Positions 1-6,551 of a DNA stretch of 11,123 nucleotides are shown here, one piece after another. Within the stretch, counting starts at the first letter, position 1. Every line of letters begins with the position of its first letter. A program made the translations under genes and the position numbers. The stretch is from an uncultured Ilumatobacter sp. (GTDB lineage: Bacteria > Actinomycetota > Acidimicrobiia > Acidimicrobiales > Ilumatobacteraceae): the NCBI GenBank assembly GCA_938049325.1, contig CALICC010000351.1, forward strand, positions 1-11,123, written 5' to 3'. The notes below the pieces were generated by a model. It was given only the letters and a program-made list of their open reading frames with translations, made no database searches and was not told the origin of the DNA.

Positions 1-143
1 TTGCCCGTGACCAGCCCCGGCCAGGCGGCCTTCAAGACATGGTCGTTGACCAGCAGCACCAGGATCGATGCGATGAACATCGGCGCGGTGAGCATCCACG
101 TCCAACGCCGACGGCGCACATCGCTCTCTCGTGGACCACCCAT
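1..143 (-). CDS. Small membrane protein, N-terminal 47 residues only (runs off left edge)
   Basis: The minus-strand frame from the ATG at 143 is open to the window edge. It encodes a short basic leader (RESDVRRRRW, residues 5-14), then one hydrophobic helix at about residues 17-32, then NDHVLKAAWPGLVTGK where the window cuts it. The basic stretch before the helix predicts a cytoplasmic N-terminus. The segment NDHxLK...PGxxTGK recalls the start of a family of uncharacterised multi-pass membrane proteins whose next residues are usually LSD.AGL, but this is from memory and only the first helix is visible. The start is supported by a TAnnnT box 7 nt upstream of the ATG, which would give a leaderless message. 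It is transcribed divergently from the HerA-like ATPase gene, with 93 bp between the two starts. Function unknown. Confidence 0.6.
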   Translation of the reverse strand, partial: MGGPRESDVRRRRWTWMLTAPMFIASILVLLVNDHVLKAAWPGLVTG

Positions 144-150
144 ATCGCCG

Positions 151-156
151 AACCTA
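151..156 (-). promoter_or_regulatory. Putative -10 box (TAGGTT) for the left-edge membrane gene
   Basis: On the minus strand TAGGTT fits the actinobacterial TAnnnT -10 pattern. It ends 7 nt before the ATG at 143, so the predicted first transcribed base is the A of the start codon. No convincing -35 box is visible 16-19 bp upstream. The call rests mainly on the same arrangement recurring at four other starts in the window. Confidence 0.45.
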
Positions 157-223
157 GATCGATCACCGCTCAGAGCAGGTTCACGGTTGATGGAGAGAAC
201 TCCCCTGCGACCAGCGGCCCCAC

Positions 224-229
224 TACTCT
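224..229 (+). promoter_or_regulatory. Putative -10 box (TACTCT) for the HerA-like ATPase gene
   Basis: TACTCT matches TAnnnT and ends 7 nt before the ATG at 237. There is no Shine-Dalgarno sequence in the bases just before that ATG, so a leaderless transcript is the simplest reading. A clear -35 box is not visible. Confidence 0.45.
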
Positions 230-236
230 CCGGTGC

Positions 237-2663
237 ATGGCAGACCTCTTTCTGGGCGGGGCGATCGATCCCGCAACTCATGAGCGCACGACCGACGACG
301 CATCGAGTCACATCTCGGTTGCGACCGACAAGCTGACCACGCACGGCGTCATCGTCGGCATGACAGGCTCCGGCAAGACCGGCCTGGGCGTCATCGTCAT
401 CGAAGAAGCGTTGCGCTCGGGCCTCCCGGTGATCGCCATCGACCCGAAGGGCGACCTCACGAACCTCTGCCTTACGTTCCCCGATCTCGCGCCAACCGAC
501 TTCCGCCCGTGGGTCGATGAGGCGCAGGCCAAGAACGCCGGCAAGACACCTGACGAATTCGCTGCGGATCAGTCGGCACTCTGGACCAAGGGCCTGGGCG
601 GCTGGGGGCTCTCCGGTGCCGACATCGGCGGTCTCCGCTCGAAAACCGACTTCACGATCTACACACCCGGCTCGAACTCTGGTATCCCGATGAACATCGT
701 CGGCTCACTGCAGGTGCCGGTCGACATGAGCGATGCCGAAGTCGTGAGCGACGAGATCGAAGGCTACGTCACGGGCCTGCTCGGCTTGGTCGGCGTCAGC
801 GCCGATCCCCTGTCGAGCCGTGAACACATCCTGATCTCCAACCTGATCAACCATTCGTGGACGGAAGGAAAGGCACTCGACCTGATGACGTTGGTCGGCA
901 TGATCGCAACACCTCCGATCCGCAAACTCGGCGTCTTCGAGCTCGACCAGTTCTTCCCCGAGGCCGACCGCATGAAGCTCGCGATGCAGCTCAACGGTCT
1001 GCTCGCGTCGCCGGCATTCGCTGCCTGGGCGGCCGGACCCCCGCTCGACATCGACTCGATGATGTTCGACGCCAACGGCAACCCCCGCTGCGCGATCATC
1101 ACGACCGCACATCTCTCCGACGAAGAGCGCCAGTTCGTCACGTCGCTGATCCTGTCGAAACTCGTCACCTGGATGCGCCGCCAATCGGGTACGACCGACC
1201 TGCGCGCGATGCTCTACATGGACGAGGTCGCCGGTTACCTGCCGCCCACCGCCAACCCGCCGACGAAGAAGCCGATCATGCTGCTCATGAAGCAGGCCCG
1301 AGCGTTCGGCGTGGGCGTCGTGTTGTCGACGCAGAACCCGGTCGACATCGACTACAAGGCGATCTCGAACGCCGGAACCTGGATGATCGGTCGACTCCAA
1401 ACCGACCGCGACAAGGCACGTCTACTCGATGGCATGTCGTCGGCGTCGGGCGGCGTCGACACCGCAGCGATCGGCGACACGATCTCCGGGCTCGGCAAGC
1501 GTGAGTTCATGCTCCGACGAGCAGGCAAAGATCAGCCCGAGGTGTTTACGACGCGTTGGGCGATGTCGTACCTGCGAGGCCCGATGACTCGTGACCAGAT
1601 CGAACAGTTGATGGACAGCGAGCGCGTTGAGGCCGAAACCGCAGCAGCCCCTGCCGCGAGCAGCGGTCTCGCTGGCCAGCCCACTCCGGTACCCGGCACT
1701 GCCGCACCCGAACCGACCCTCGCCGAAGACGAGTCCGCGGTCATGCCCGACGTCGCTGACGGCACGGCAGTTCGTTGGGCCGACATCGCCTCGCCGTGGC
1801 TTGCCGACATCGGTGGCGACTCACGCGGCACGAAGCTCGCTGCCGCGGCTGTCGCGCGCGTCAACCTCCGCTACGACGAGACCAAGGCCGACCTCGTGCA
1901 CGACGACGAATTCGAGTGCGTGCTGTACCCACTCGGCGAGCAGATCGACGCATCGGAGATGGCCAAGATCGACTACGACGACCGCGACCTCCGCACGGAG
2001 GCCCCCGACGGCGCGATCTACCAGCTGACCGATGCCATACTGAAGAACAAGACCTACTGGTCGAGCGTCGAGAAGGCCATCAAGGACCAGCTCGTGCGCA
2101 CGTCCACGGTCGACATCTCGATGAACAAGACGCTCAAGCTCTACGGCCGTCCGGGTGAGACGCCCGAAGAGTTCCAGACCCGCTGCATGAAGATCGCCGA
2201 CGACAACGCCGATGCCGAAATGGCCAAGCTGCGCGACAAGTACGAAACGAAGGCCAAGCGACTCCGTGACCAGATCGCCGCTGCGGAGGACAAGATCGAG
2301 TTGCTCGAGGAACAGTCCAAGAGCAAGCGCAACTCGGAGTTGTTGTCGACCGCGGGCTCGGTGCTCGGCGGCCTGCTCGGTGGCAAGAAGTCGCTTGGCG
2401 GCCTGTTCGGCAAGGCCGGCTCGGCCGCACGGCGACGAGGCACCACCAAGGCCGCAGCCGAACGCGTCGATGCTGCAGAGAACAAGCTCGAACGACTCAC
2501 GATCGACCTCGAGGACCTCGAGGTCGAGTTGAGCGAAGAAGTCGGTGAGATCGAGGATCGCTGGATCGAAGCCGCCAACGAAACCAGCGAGCTCAGCGTC
2601 GGGCTGGAAGCCACCGACGTGAAGGTCGCTCAGATCTCGCTGACCTGGATTCCAGTCAGCTGA
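237..2663 (+). CDS. HerA/DUF87-type P-loop ATPase with C-terminal coiled-coil hairpin, 808 aa
   Basis: This is a VirB4/HerA-like ATP-binding protein. Walker A is GMTGSGKTG at residues 41-49, followed by the IDPKGDL segment (68-74) typical of the family. Walker B is MLYMDE (325-330; D329, E330). STQNPVD (364-370) and the following GTWMIGRLQTDRDKARLL region carry the polar sensor and a candidate arginine finger (R386). Residues 465-505 are an Ala/Pro-rich linker. The C-terminal third (510-808) ends in two charged heptad-rich helices (about 655-700 and 738-785) separated by a glycine-rich stretch (704-734). HerA-type ATPases usually pump or unwind DNA as hexamers, but this stand-alone long form is uncharacterised and no nurA-like partner is present. 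The frame is open upstream to 39, but ATG 237 is preferred. It has a -10 box 7 nt away, MADLFLGG resembles starts of relatives I recall, and the upstream stretch is antisense to the divergent gene. The 3' end overlaps the GGDEF-EAL gene by 8 bp. Confidence 0.9.
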   Translation: MADLFLGGAIDPATHERTTDDASSHISVATDKLTTHGVIVGMTGSGKTGLGVIVIEEALRSGLPVIAIDPKGDLTNLCLTFPDLAPTDFRPWVDEAQAKNAGKTPDEFAADQSALWTKGLGGWGLSGADIGGLRSKTDFTIYTPGSNSGIPMNIVGSLQVPVDMSDAEVVSDEIEGYVTGLLGLVGVSADPLSSREHILISNLINHSWTEGKALDLMTLVGMIATPPIRKLGVFELDQFFPEADRMKLAMQLNGLLASPAFAAWAAGPPLDIDSMMFDANGNPRCAIITTAHLSDEERQFVTSLILSKLVTWMRRQSGTTDLRAMLYMDEVAGYLPPTANPPTKKPIMLLMKQARAFGVGVVLSTQNPVDIDYKAISNAGTWMIGRLQTDRDKARLLDGMSSASGGVDTAAIGDTISGLGKREFMLRRAGKDQPEVFTTRWAMSYLRGPMTRDQIEQLMDSERVEAETAAAPAASSGLAGQPTPVPGTAAPEPTLAEDESAVMPDVADGTAVRWADIASPWLADIGGDSRGTKLAAAAVARVNLRYDETKADLVHDDEFECVLYPLGEQIDASEMAKIDYDDRDLRTEAPDGAIYQLTDAILKNKTYWSSVEKAIKDQLVRTSTVDISMNKTLKLYGRPGETPEEFQTRCMKIADDNADAEMAKLRDKYETKAKRLRDQIAAAEDKIELLEEQSKSKRNSELLSTAGSVLGGLLGGKKSLGGLFGKAGSAARRRGTTKAAAERVDAAENKLERLTIDLEDLEVELSEEVGEIEDRWIEAANETSELSVGLEATDVKVAQISLTWIPVS

Positions 2664-5373
2664 GGTCGGCGGACGGCCCGGTGGGGGCGCGCACCATCCA
2701 CGTCGGGTCCGACGTGGAGAAGTTGCCGAGGTCGAACAGCGGGCGATCGAAGAGGTAGTCCTCAGCCTGCTCGTACGGCATGGGCCGGGCGAGGAGGAAT
2801 CCTTGACCGTGGTTCAACCCGGTATCGCGGGCATACGCCAATTGTTCCATGGTCTCGATGCCTTCGGCGACCACTTCGAGTTCGAGCGCTCGGCCGATGC
2901 TGACCACCGTGTCGACGATGGTCGAGTCGAATGCGCTCGTCGTCGCCGAGTCGATGAAGCTGCGGTCGATCTTGACGATGTCGAGCGGCAAGCGCTGGAG
3001 ATAGGTCAGCGACGAGTAGCCGGTTCCGAAGTCATCGATCGCAACCTTGATGCCGCGTTGGCGAACTGCGGTGAGCACGTTGCTGGCGCGTTCGACATCG
3101 TCGAGAAGTTGCGATTCGGTGAGTTCGATTTCGAGCAGGTTCGGGTCGGCGCCCGACGCTGCCAGCGCGGCATCGATGTCTGCGATGAGGTTGCCCTCGA
3201 TGAGGTGCCGTCCCGAGATGTTGACGGCGAGCCGGAAGCCGGCGCCACGACCACTGCCGCGCCACGCCGCGATCCGCGAACAGGCACTCTTGAGCATCCA
3301 GCGTTCGAGTTCGAAGATCAGCCCGGACCGTTCTGCGATCGGGATGAAATCTCCCGGAGGTACGAGGCCCACGCCGGGACGGTTCCAGCGAACCAACGCT
3401 TCGGCACCCGATGGGAGACCGGTCGCCAGGTCGGCAAGCGGCTGCAAGTACATGCACAGCTCGTCTTGCTGAAGCGCCTGGCGGAGCGCAAGCTCGAGTT
3501 CTGCTTGATGTTCGATGGACCGCTGGAGTTCTTTGTCGAACACTTCCACGCGGCGCCGACCACGCTGCTTGGCCTGGTAGACGGCAGCGTCGGCCCGTTC
3601 GATGGCCGAGAGCGAGTTGTCCCCCGGCTCGACGATCGCGATTCCAACGCTCGCCGACACGACGAAGAGTTGGTCGCCAATGGCGTACGGCTGCTCGACC
3701 TGCTCGATCATGCGCTCGCCGAAACCAACGAGCTGATCGGGGTCGGCGATGTCGCTGACAAGAACGATGAACTCGTCGCCACCGAGCCGGGCGACCAGGT
3801 CGATGTCTCGAATCGACGCGCTGAGCCGGTGCGCGATGTCGCGGAGCACGACGTCACCCACCGCGTGTCCGTGCGTGTCGTTCACGCTCTTGAAACCGTC
3901 GACGTCGAGGAACATCACACCCGTGGTCTGCGTGGCGGAGCCATCGATTGCGCCCTGACGGTTCGAGCGCATCACCTGGTCAAGATGCTCCAAGACTGCT
4001 TGCCGATTCGGGAGTCCAGTGAGGTTGTCGATGCGAGCTTCCTCGGCAAGGCGAGACTCGCTCATCTGCAGGCGCGTCGTCAGCTCGGTGATTCGTTCCA
4101 TCGACGTGCGCATCGACGAACCAACGTGACCGGGAAGCTCTCGGAGCTCGGGACCCTGACCGACTTCGGAAACAGCCAGCGCCTCCATGTGGTCTTCGAC
4201 GAGCGACAGCGTGCTCGCCATGTCGTTGACGGCACCTGTGACTTCGCGGATGTCACTCGGCCCTTCCATGACGATGAGATCCGCATGCAGCTCACCGGCC
4301 GAGATTCGTTCGGCCTGCGTTCGGAGCCGCTTGAGTGGGCGCACGACCGACCGCACGACAATGGCGGTGAAGATTGCAGAGAGGACCCCGACCAACCCGA
4401 GGATGAGCAGCATGATCTGGTTCCTCGACCGAGCGTCGGTCGCCAGCGAGTCGACTTCGCTCTGTATCTCGGTGGTTTGCTCGAGCGCAAACCGGGCAAC
4501 CGAGTCGAGGTAGTCGACGTGGGCGATCAGCTCATCGGTCACCAACTCGGCTTGCGCGGCTGTGATGTCAACGCCGTCGACTCCACCGAAGTCGGGTACT
4601 CCGGCGGAGCGCTCGAGACTCATGTGTTGCTCTTCGAGCGGCGCGATGGCGGCCGGGATGAGGTCGAGTGCGGAATCCAATGCGTCGACGTGCCGGACGC
4701 CGTCCGCGACCAGTTGCGTGACATCGGCATCACCCACGTTGAACACGATGGTGGAGTAGCCGGCGGCCTCGTTGCGGGCCGTGGTGACGACATCGGTCAC
4801 GAGACTCAGGTGCCTGACCGTCTGAGCGCCGGTCAGTGACTCGGACTCCACGACGCTCAGCGAGGCATGCGACGAATCGATGACCGCATCGAGGTGCGCG
4901 AACGATCGATCGAAGGACCGGGTCACGTCCCTGGGCGTGGCTTTTCCGTCCTCGGCCAAGCTTCGGATCGCGGCCATCTCGACGACGACCTCGTCGTGGC
5001 GGCTGACGAGGTCGGGAGTGTCGAGCGCCCCGCGCAGGTCGTCCATCGACTGCTGCAGCACCGTGTCGTTCTCTCCGACGATTGCATCGAAATTCTCCAA
5101 CGCTCCAGCGACGATCTCGCCGAAGTTCGAGCCGGACGCCGCGGTTGCGGCCGCCAGGAGCGCCGTGCGCTCGATTTCCATCGGGAGGTAGACCGCCGAG
5201 GCGAACGCTTGGAGTTCGGATGCATCCGCGACCAACGCGGCGTTTGCAGCCGCGCTGTTGTTGCGGCCGACTTCGCGCACACTGAACACGACGACCGCGG
5301 CGAGTGGGATCACGAGGAGCGCCACCAAGTACATCGCGAGGGGAAGGCCGCCCAGACGTTTTTGCACAGCCAT
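2656..5373 (-). CDS. Membrane-bound GGDEF-EAL cyclic-di-GMP turnover protein, 905 aa
   Basis: Domains in order: TM helix about 11-30; extracytoplasmic all-helical sensor region about 31-318; TM helix about 320-341; HAMP about 342-394; GGDEF domain about 444-609; EAL domain about 627-874. The cyclase site is intact (GGDEF at 531-535), and an inhibitory I-site RDID (522-525) sits five residues before it. The phosphodiesterase site also looks intact: EAL at 658-660, ELTES 750-754, DDFGTGYSSL 780-789, KID 801-803, AEGIE 836-840 and Q857. Either or both activities are possible, set by a periplasm-side signal relayed through HAMP. The sensor region (ERTALLAA near its start) vaguely recalls NIT-type four-helix sensors; that is inference. 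ATG 5373 is preferred over GTG 5391 because AAGGAAG lies just upstream with good spacing. The gene follows the tRNA on the same strand and ends overlapping the ATPase gene by 8 bp. Confidence 0.93.
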   Translation of the reverse strand: MAVQKRLGGLPLAMYLVALLVIPLAAVVVFSVREVGRNNSAAANAALVADASELQAFASAVYLPMEIERTALLAAATAASGSNFGEIVAGALENFDAIVGENDTVLQQSMDDLRGALDTPDLVSRHDEVVVEMAAIRSLAEDGKATPRDVTRSFDRSFAHLDAVIDSSHASLSVVESESLTGAQTVRHLSLVTDVVTTARNEAAGYSTIVFNVGDADVTQLVADGVRHVDALDSALDLIPAAIAPLEEQHMSLERSAGVPDFGGVDGVDITAAQAELVTDELIAHVDYLDSVARFALEQTTEIQSEVDSLATDARSRNQIMLLILGLVGVLSAIFTAIVVRSVVRPLKRLRTQAERISAGELHADLIVMEGPSDIREVTGAVNDMASTLSLVEDHMEALAVSEVGQGPELRELPGHVGSSMRTSMERITELTTRLQMSESRLAEEARIDNLTGLPNRQAVLEHLDQVMRSNRQGAIDGSATQTTGVMFLDVDGFKSVNDTHGHAVGDVVLRDIAHRLSASIRDIDLVARLGGDEFIVLVSDIADPDQLVGFGERMIEQVEQPYAIGDQLFVVSASVGIAIVEPGDNSLSAIERADAAVYQAKQRGRRRVEVFDKELQRSIEHQAELELALRQALQQDELCMYLQPLADLATGLPSGAEALVRWNRPGVGLVPPGDFIPIAERSGLIFELERWMLKSACSRIAAWRGSGRGAGFRLAVNISGRHLIEGNLIADIDAALAASGADPNLLEIELTESQLLDDVERASNVLTAVRQRGIKVAIDDFGTGYSSLTYLQRLPLDIVKIDRSFIDSATTSAFDSTIVDTVVSIGRALELEVVAEGIETMEQLAYARDTGLNHGQGFLLARPMPYEQAEDYLFDRPLFDLGNFSTSDPTWMVRAPTGPSADLS
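2697..2718 (+). terminator. Perfect 10-bp inverted repeat, possible terminator for the ATPase gene
   Basis: The arm TCCACGTCGG at 2697-2706 and its exact complement at 2709-2718 are separated by only 2 bases. The RNA would fold as a GC-rich stem of about 9 bp with a 4-base loop. It begins 33 nt after the ATPase stop codon and lies inside the 3' coding end of the opposing GGDEF-EAL gene. No U-tract follows. U-less hairpin terminators are proposed for actinobacteria, so termination is possible. A protein-binding palindrome or coding coincidence are the alternatives. Confidence 0.35.
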
Positions 5374-5378
5374 TCCCG

Positions 5379-5385
5379 CTTCCTT
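5379..5385 (-). promoter_or_regulatory. Ribosome binding site (AAGGAAG) that decides the GGDEF-EAL start
   Basis: On the minus strand AAGGAAG lies 5 nt before the ATG at 5373 (7 nt when measured from the AAGGA core). It would be inside the coding region if the GTG at 5391 were used, and no comparable site precedes that GTG. It therefore favours the shorter 905-residue protein. Confidence 0.6.
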
Positions 5386-5412
5386 CGGCACCTTCGTGGA
5401 CGAACTTGAGAA

Positions 5413-5418
5413 ACTTTA
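5413..5418 (-). promoter_or_regulatory. Weak candidate -10 box (TAAAGT) for the GGDEF-EAL gene
   Basis: TAAAGT on the minus strand lies between the tRNA 3' end and the gene. It would give a leader of about 30 nt containing the Shine-Dalgarno site. No good -35 box is visible. Read-through from the tRNA promoter followed by tRNA processing is an equally good explanation, since no terminator separates the two genes. Confidence 0.25.
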
Positions 5419-5430
5419 CGAGATCTTGTG

Positions 5431-5504
5431 TGCCGACGGTGGGACTCGAACCCACACTTTCGGCCACCTAAAGACCGTGCCTCTGCCAATTGGGCTACGT
5501 CGGC
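5431..5504 (-). tRNA. tRNA-Leu, anticodon UAG (codon CUA), 74 nt with short variable loop
   Basis: The minus strand folds into a full cloverleaf. The acceptor stem GCCGACG/CGTCGGC has 7 perfect pairs. The D arm has a 3-bp GCC/GGC stem and the loop CAATTGGCAGA. The anticodon stem is CGGTC/GGCCG (one G-U) with loop TTTAGGT. The T arm is GTGGG-TTCGAGT-CCCAC, and the discriminator is A73. The next bases are CAC, so CCA is not encoded. The anticodon reads UAG with G37, and as I recall the loop TTTAGGT is identical to that of E. coli leuW. The leucine-like D arm and A73 agree. The oddity is the variable region: 5 nt (AAAGT) instead of the long arm expected for a bacterial leucine tRNA. It is probably a genuine tRNA because all stems pair; amino-acid identity is somewhat less certain than its existence. 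Confidence 0.92.
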
Positions 5505-5514
5505 GAACGCCCAA

Positions 5515-5520
5515 AGGCTA
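5515..5520 (-). promoter_or_regulatory. Putative -10 box (TAGCCT) of the tRNA-Leu promoter
   Basis: On the minus strand TAGCCT ends 10 nt before the mature tRNA 5' end. It would start a precursor with a leader of only 2-3 nt. A TTTGGG-like element 16 bp upstream is at best a weak -35 box. The box is half of an inverted repeat with the -10 box of the divergent EEP-domain gene. Confidence 0.4.
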
Positions 5521-5565
5521 CGGGAAACATCGATGGCCCAAACTCACGTCAGCCGACAGCAGCCG

Positions 5566-5571
5566 TAGCCT
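5566..5571 (+). promoter_or_regulatory. Putative -10 box (TAGCCT) for the EEP-domain gene
   Basis: TAGCCT ends 8 nt before the ATG at 5580, placing the expected transcription start at the start codon. No Shine-Dalgarno sequence precedes that ATG. This supports 5580 as the true start over the frame's open extension further upstream, which would run through the tRNA gene. Confidence 0.45.
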
Positions 5572-5579
5572 GCGATCCG

Positions 5580-6551
5580 ATGAAGCTCGGTCCGGTCGCT
5601 CGTCGGTTCATGGAGCTGGTCGGATGGGGTCTGGTGGCGGGCGCTGGGTTCGTGATGCTGTCACAAGCTCTCGGCTGGAATGGCACACGGCTCGTTGCGA
5701 CCCTGCAATCGCTCACTCCGTGGAGCGTGCCACCGTTGGCGCTCGTTGCCGGCGTCGCGATGTGGCAGCAATGGAAGCACTTGGCGCTTGTTGCTGCGGT
5801 CGTTGGCCTCAGCGTGCTCGGGATGTCCATCCCCCTCGTGTTTCCTGGCACCCAGCCACCCCCGCTCGCCGATGCCGAAGGCCTACGAGTCGCGGCGGTG
5901 AACCTGCTGTTCAGCAATCCCGAGGTGGACGCGGTGGCCGACGCTCTTGAGGACCGCAACCTCGACGTGATCGTGTTCAGCGAATTCACCGAAGAGCACC
6001 ACGACACGCTCACCGCGCATCGGCTCGCCGACGACTTCCCGTACCAGATCAACCGCAACGGCCTGTACGCGGGCGGCATGGCGATGTGGTCGCGTTTCCC
6101 TCTGGAGGAAAACCCGCGCCTCGCGAGCATCAATCGAACCATCGACGCCACGATCACCGGACCCGACGTCGATGTGCGACTGCTCGGCGTGCACCCACCG
6201 ACCCCGATTTTCGACTTCGGCGGATGGATTCGCGACACGAAACAGATCGGCGACGCCGTTGACGACATCGACGAGCCCCTCGTCGTCATTGGCGACTTCA
6301 ACGCCGCCTACTGGCACCCGCTCTTTCGCGACCTATTGAGCCACGATCTCACCGACGCACACATCGCCAACAACTCGGGGTGGTCGATGTCGTGGCCGAT
6401 CGGTGACACGCTGCCGGCGTTCGTCCGTCTCGACCACGCGCTCACCGGCAACGGGTTGGTCTCGTCCGATGTTCGCGACTTCCGGGTCCCCGGTAGCGAT
6501 CACTCGGGGTTCGACGTGATCGTCAAGCCGACGGCGGATGCTGCTGGCTGA
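5580..6551 (+). CDS. Membrane-anchored endonuclease/exonuclease/phosphatase (EEP) family protein, 323 aa
   Basis: Three hydrophobic helices occupy about residues 12-30, 45-62 and 67-87, followed by a Pro-rich hinge and a C-terminal EEP domain (about 101-317). Its metal and catalytic motifs are present: N108 in AVNLLFSN, E135 in FSEFTEEH, H205 in GVHPPTP, D239 and N241 in VIGDFN, D285 in RLDHAL, and D307/H308 in GSDHSG. This is the YafD-like arrangement of three TM segments plus EEP domain that is common in actinobacteria. The odd number of helices after the basic N-terminus (K2, R8, R9) suggests the catalytic domain lies outside the membrane, but that is inference. Members of the superfamily hydrolyse phosphodiester or phosphomonoester bonds in nucleic acids, lipids or inositol phosphates; the substrate here is unknown. 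The gene is divergent from tRNA-Leu and overlaps rdgB by 29 bp at the 3' ends. Confidence 0.88.
   Translation: MKLGPVARRFMELVGWGLVAGAGFVMLSQALGWNGTRLVATLQSLTPWSVPPLALVAGVAMWQQWKHLALVAAVVGLSVLGMSIPLVFPGTQPPPLADAEGLRVAAVNLLFSNPEVDAVADALEDRNLDVIVFSEFTEEHHDTLTAHRLADDFPYQINRNGLYAGGMAMWSRFPLEENPRLASINRTIDATITGPDVDVRLLGVHPPTPIFDFGGWIRDTKQIGDAVDDIDEPLVVIGDFNAAYWHPLFRDLLSHDLTDAHIANNSGWSMSWPIGDTLPAFVRLDHALTGNGLVSSDVRDFRVPGSDHSGFDVIVKPTADAAG
6497..6522 (-). terminator. 7-bp inverted repeat directly after the rdgB stop codon, weak terminator candidate
   Basis: CGATCAC at 6497-6503 pairs perfectly with GTGATCG at 6516-6522 across a 12-base loop. The stem begins immediately beyond the rdgB stop on the minus strand, where the murI-rph-rdgB message should end. 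It lies inside the catalytic SDH motif region of the opposing EEP gene, and there is no U-tract, so coincidence is quite possible. Confidence 0.2.

Larger units (their letters stand above)
5515..5571. repeat. 9-bp inverted repeat (AGGCTACGG / CCGTAGCCT) formed by two divergent -10 regions
   Basis: AGGCTACGG at 5515-5523 is exactly repeated as CCGTAGCCT at 5563-5571, with 39 bp between. Each arm holds the proposed -10 box of the gene it faces, the tRNA on the left and the EEP-domain gene on the right. The simplest explanation is two similar divergent promoters. A shared operator is possible but not shown. Confidence 0.5.

Noticed and set aside
39..236. Upstream extension of the HerA-like ATPase frame
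   Set aside because: The added 66 residues are antisense to the divergent membrane gene and look non-coding. ATG 237 has the -10 box at leaderless spacing and a family-like N-terminus.
237..2663. HerA-like ATPase as part of an anti-phage defence island
   Set aside because: None of its neighbours is a nuclease, Sir2, methylase or other defence gene. They are a c-di-GMP protein, a tRNA and a small membrane protein.
2803..4839. A 678-codon open frame on the plus strand antisense to the GGDEF-EAL gene
   Set aside because: It is opposite a gene with complete catalytic motifs, and its translation is Arg/Asp/His-rich with no domain features. It is a by-product of GC-rich codon use.
5374..5391. GTG at 5391 as start of the GGDEF-EAL gene
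   Set aside because: The good Shine-Dalgarno site lies between 5391 and the ATG at 5373, so the ATG is the better start.
5431..5504. The UAG anticodon as an amber suppressor tRNA or the gene as a phage attachment site
   Set aside because: An amber suppressor needs anticodon CUA; UAG reads the leucine codon CUA. No integrase, direct repeat of the tRNA end or other mobile-element sign is present.
5490..5579. Upstream extension of the EEP-domain gene into the tRNA
   Set aside because: It would be read through the complementary strand of tRNA-Leu. ATG 5580 precedes the first TM helix directly and has the expected -10 box.
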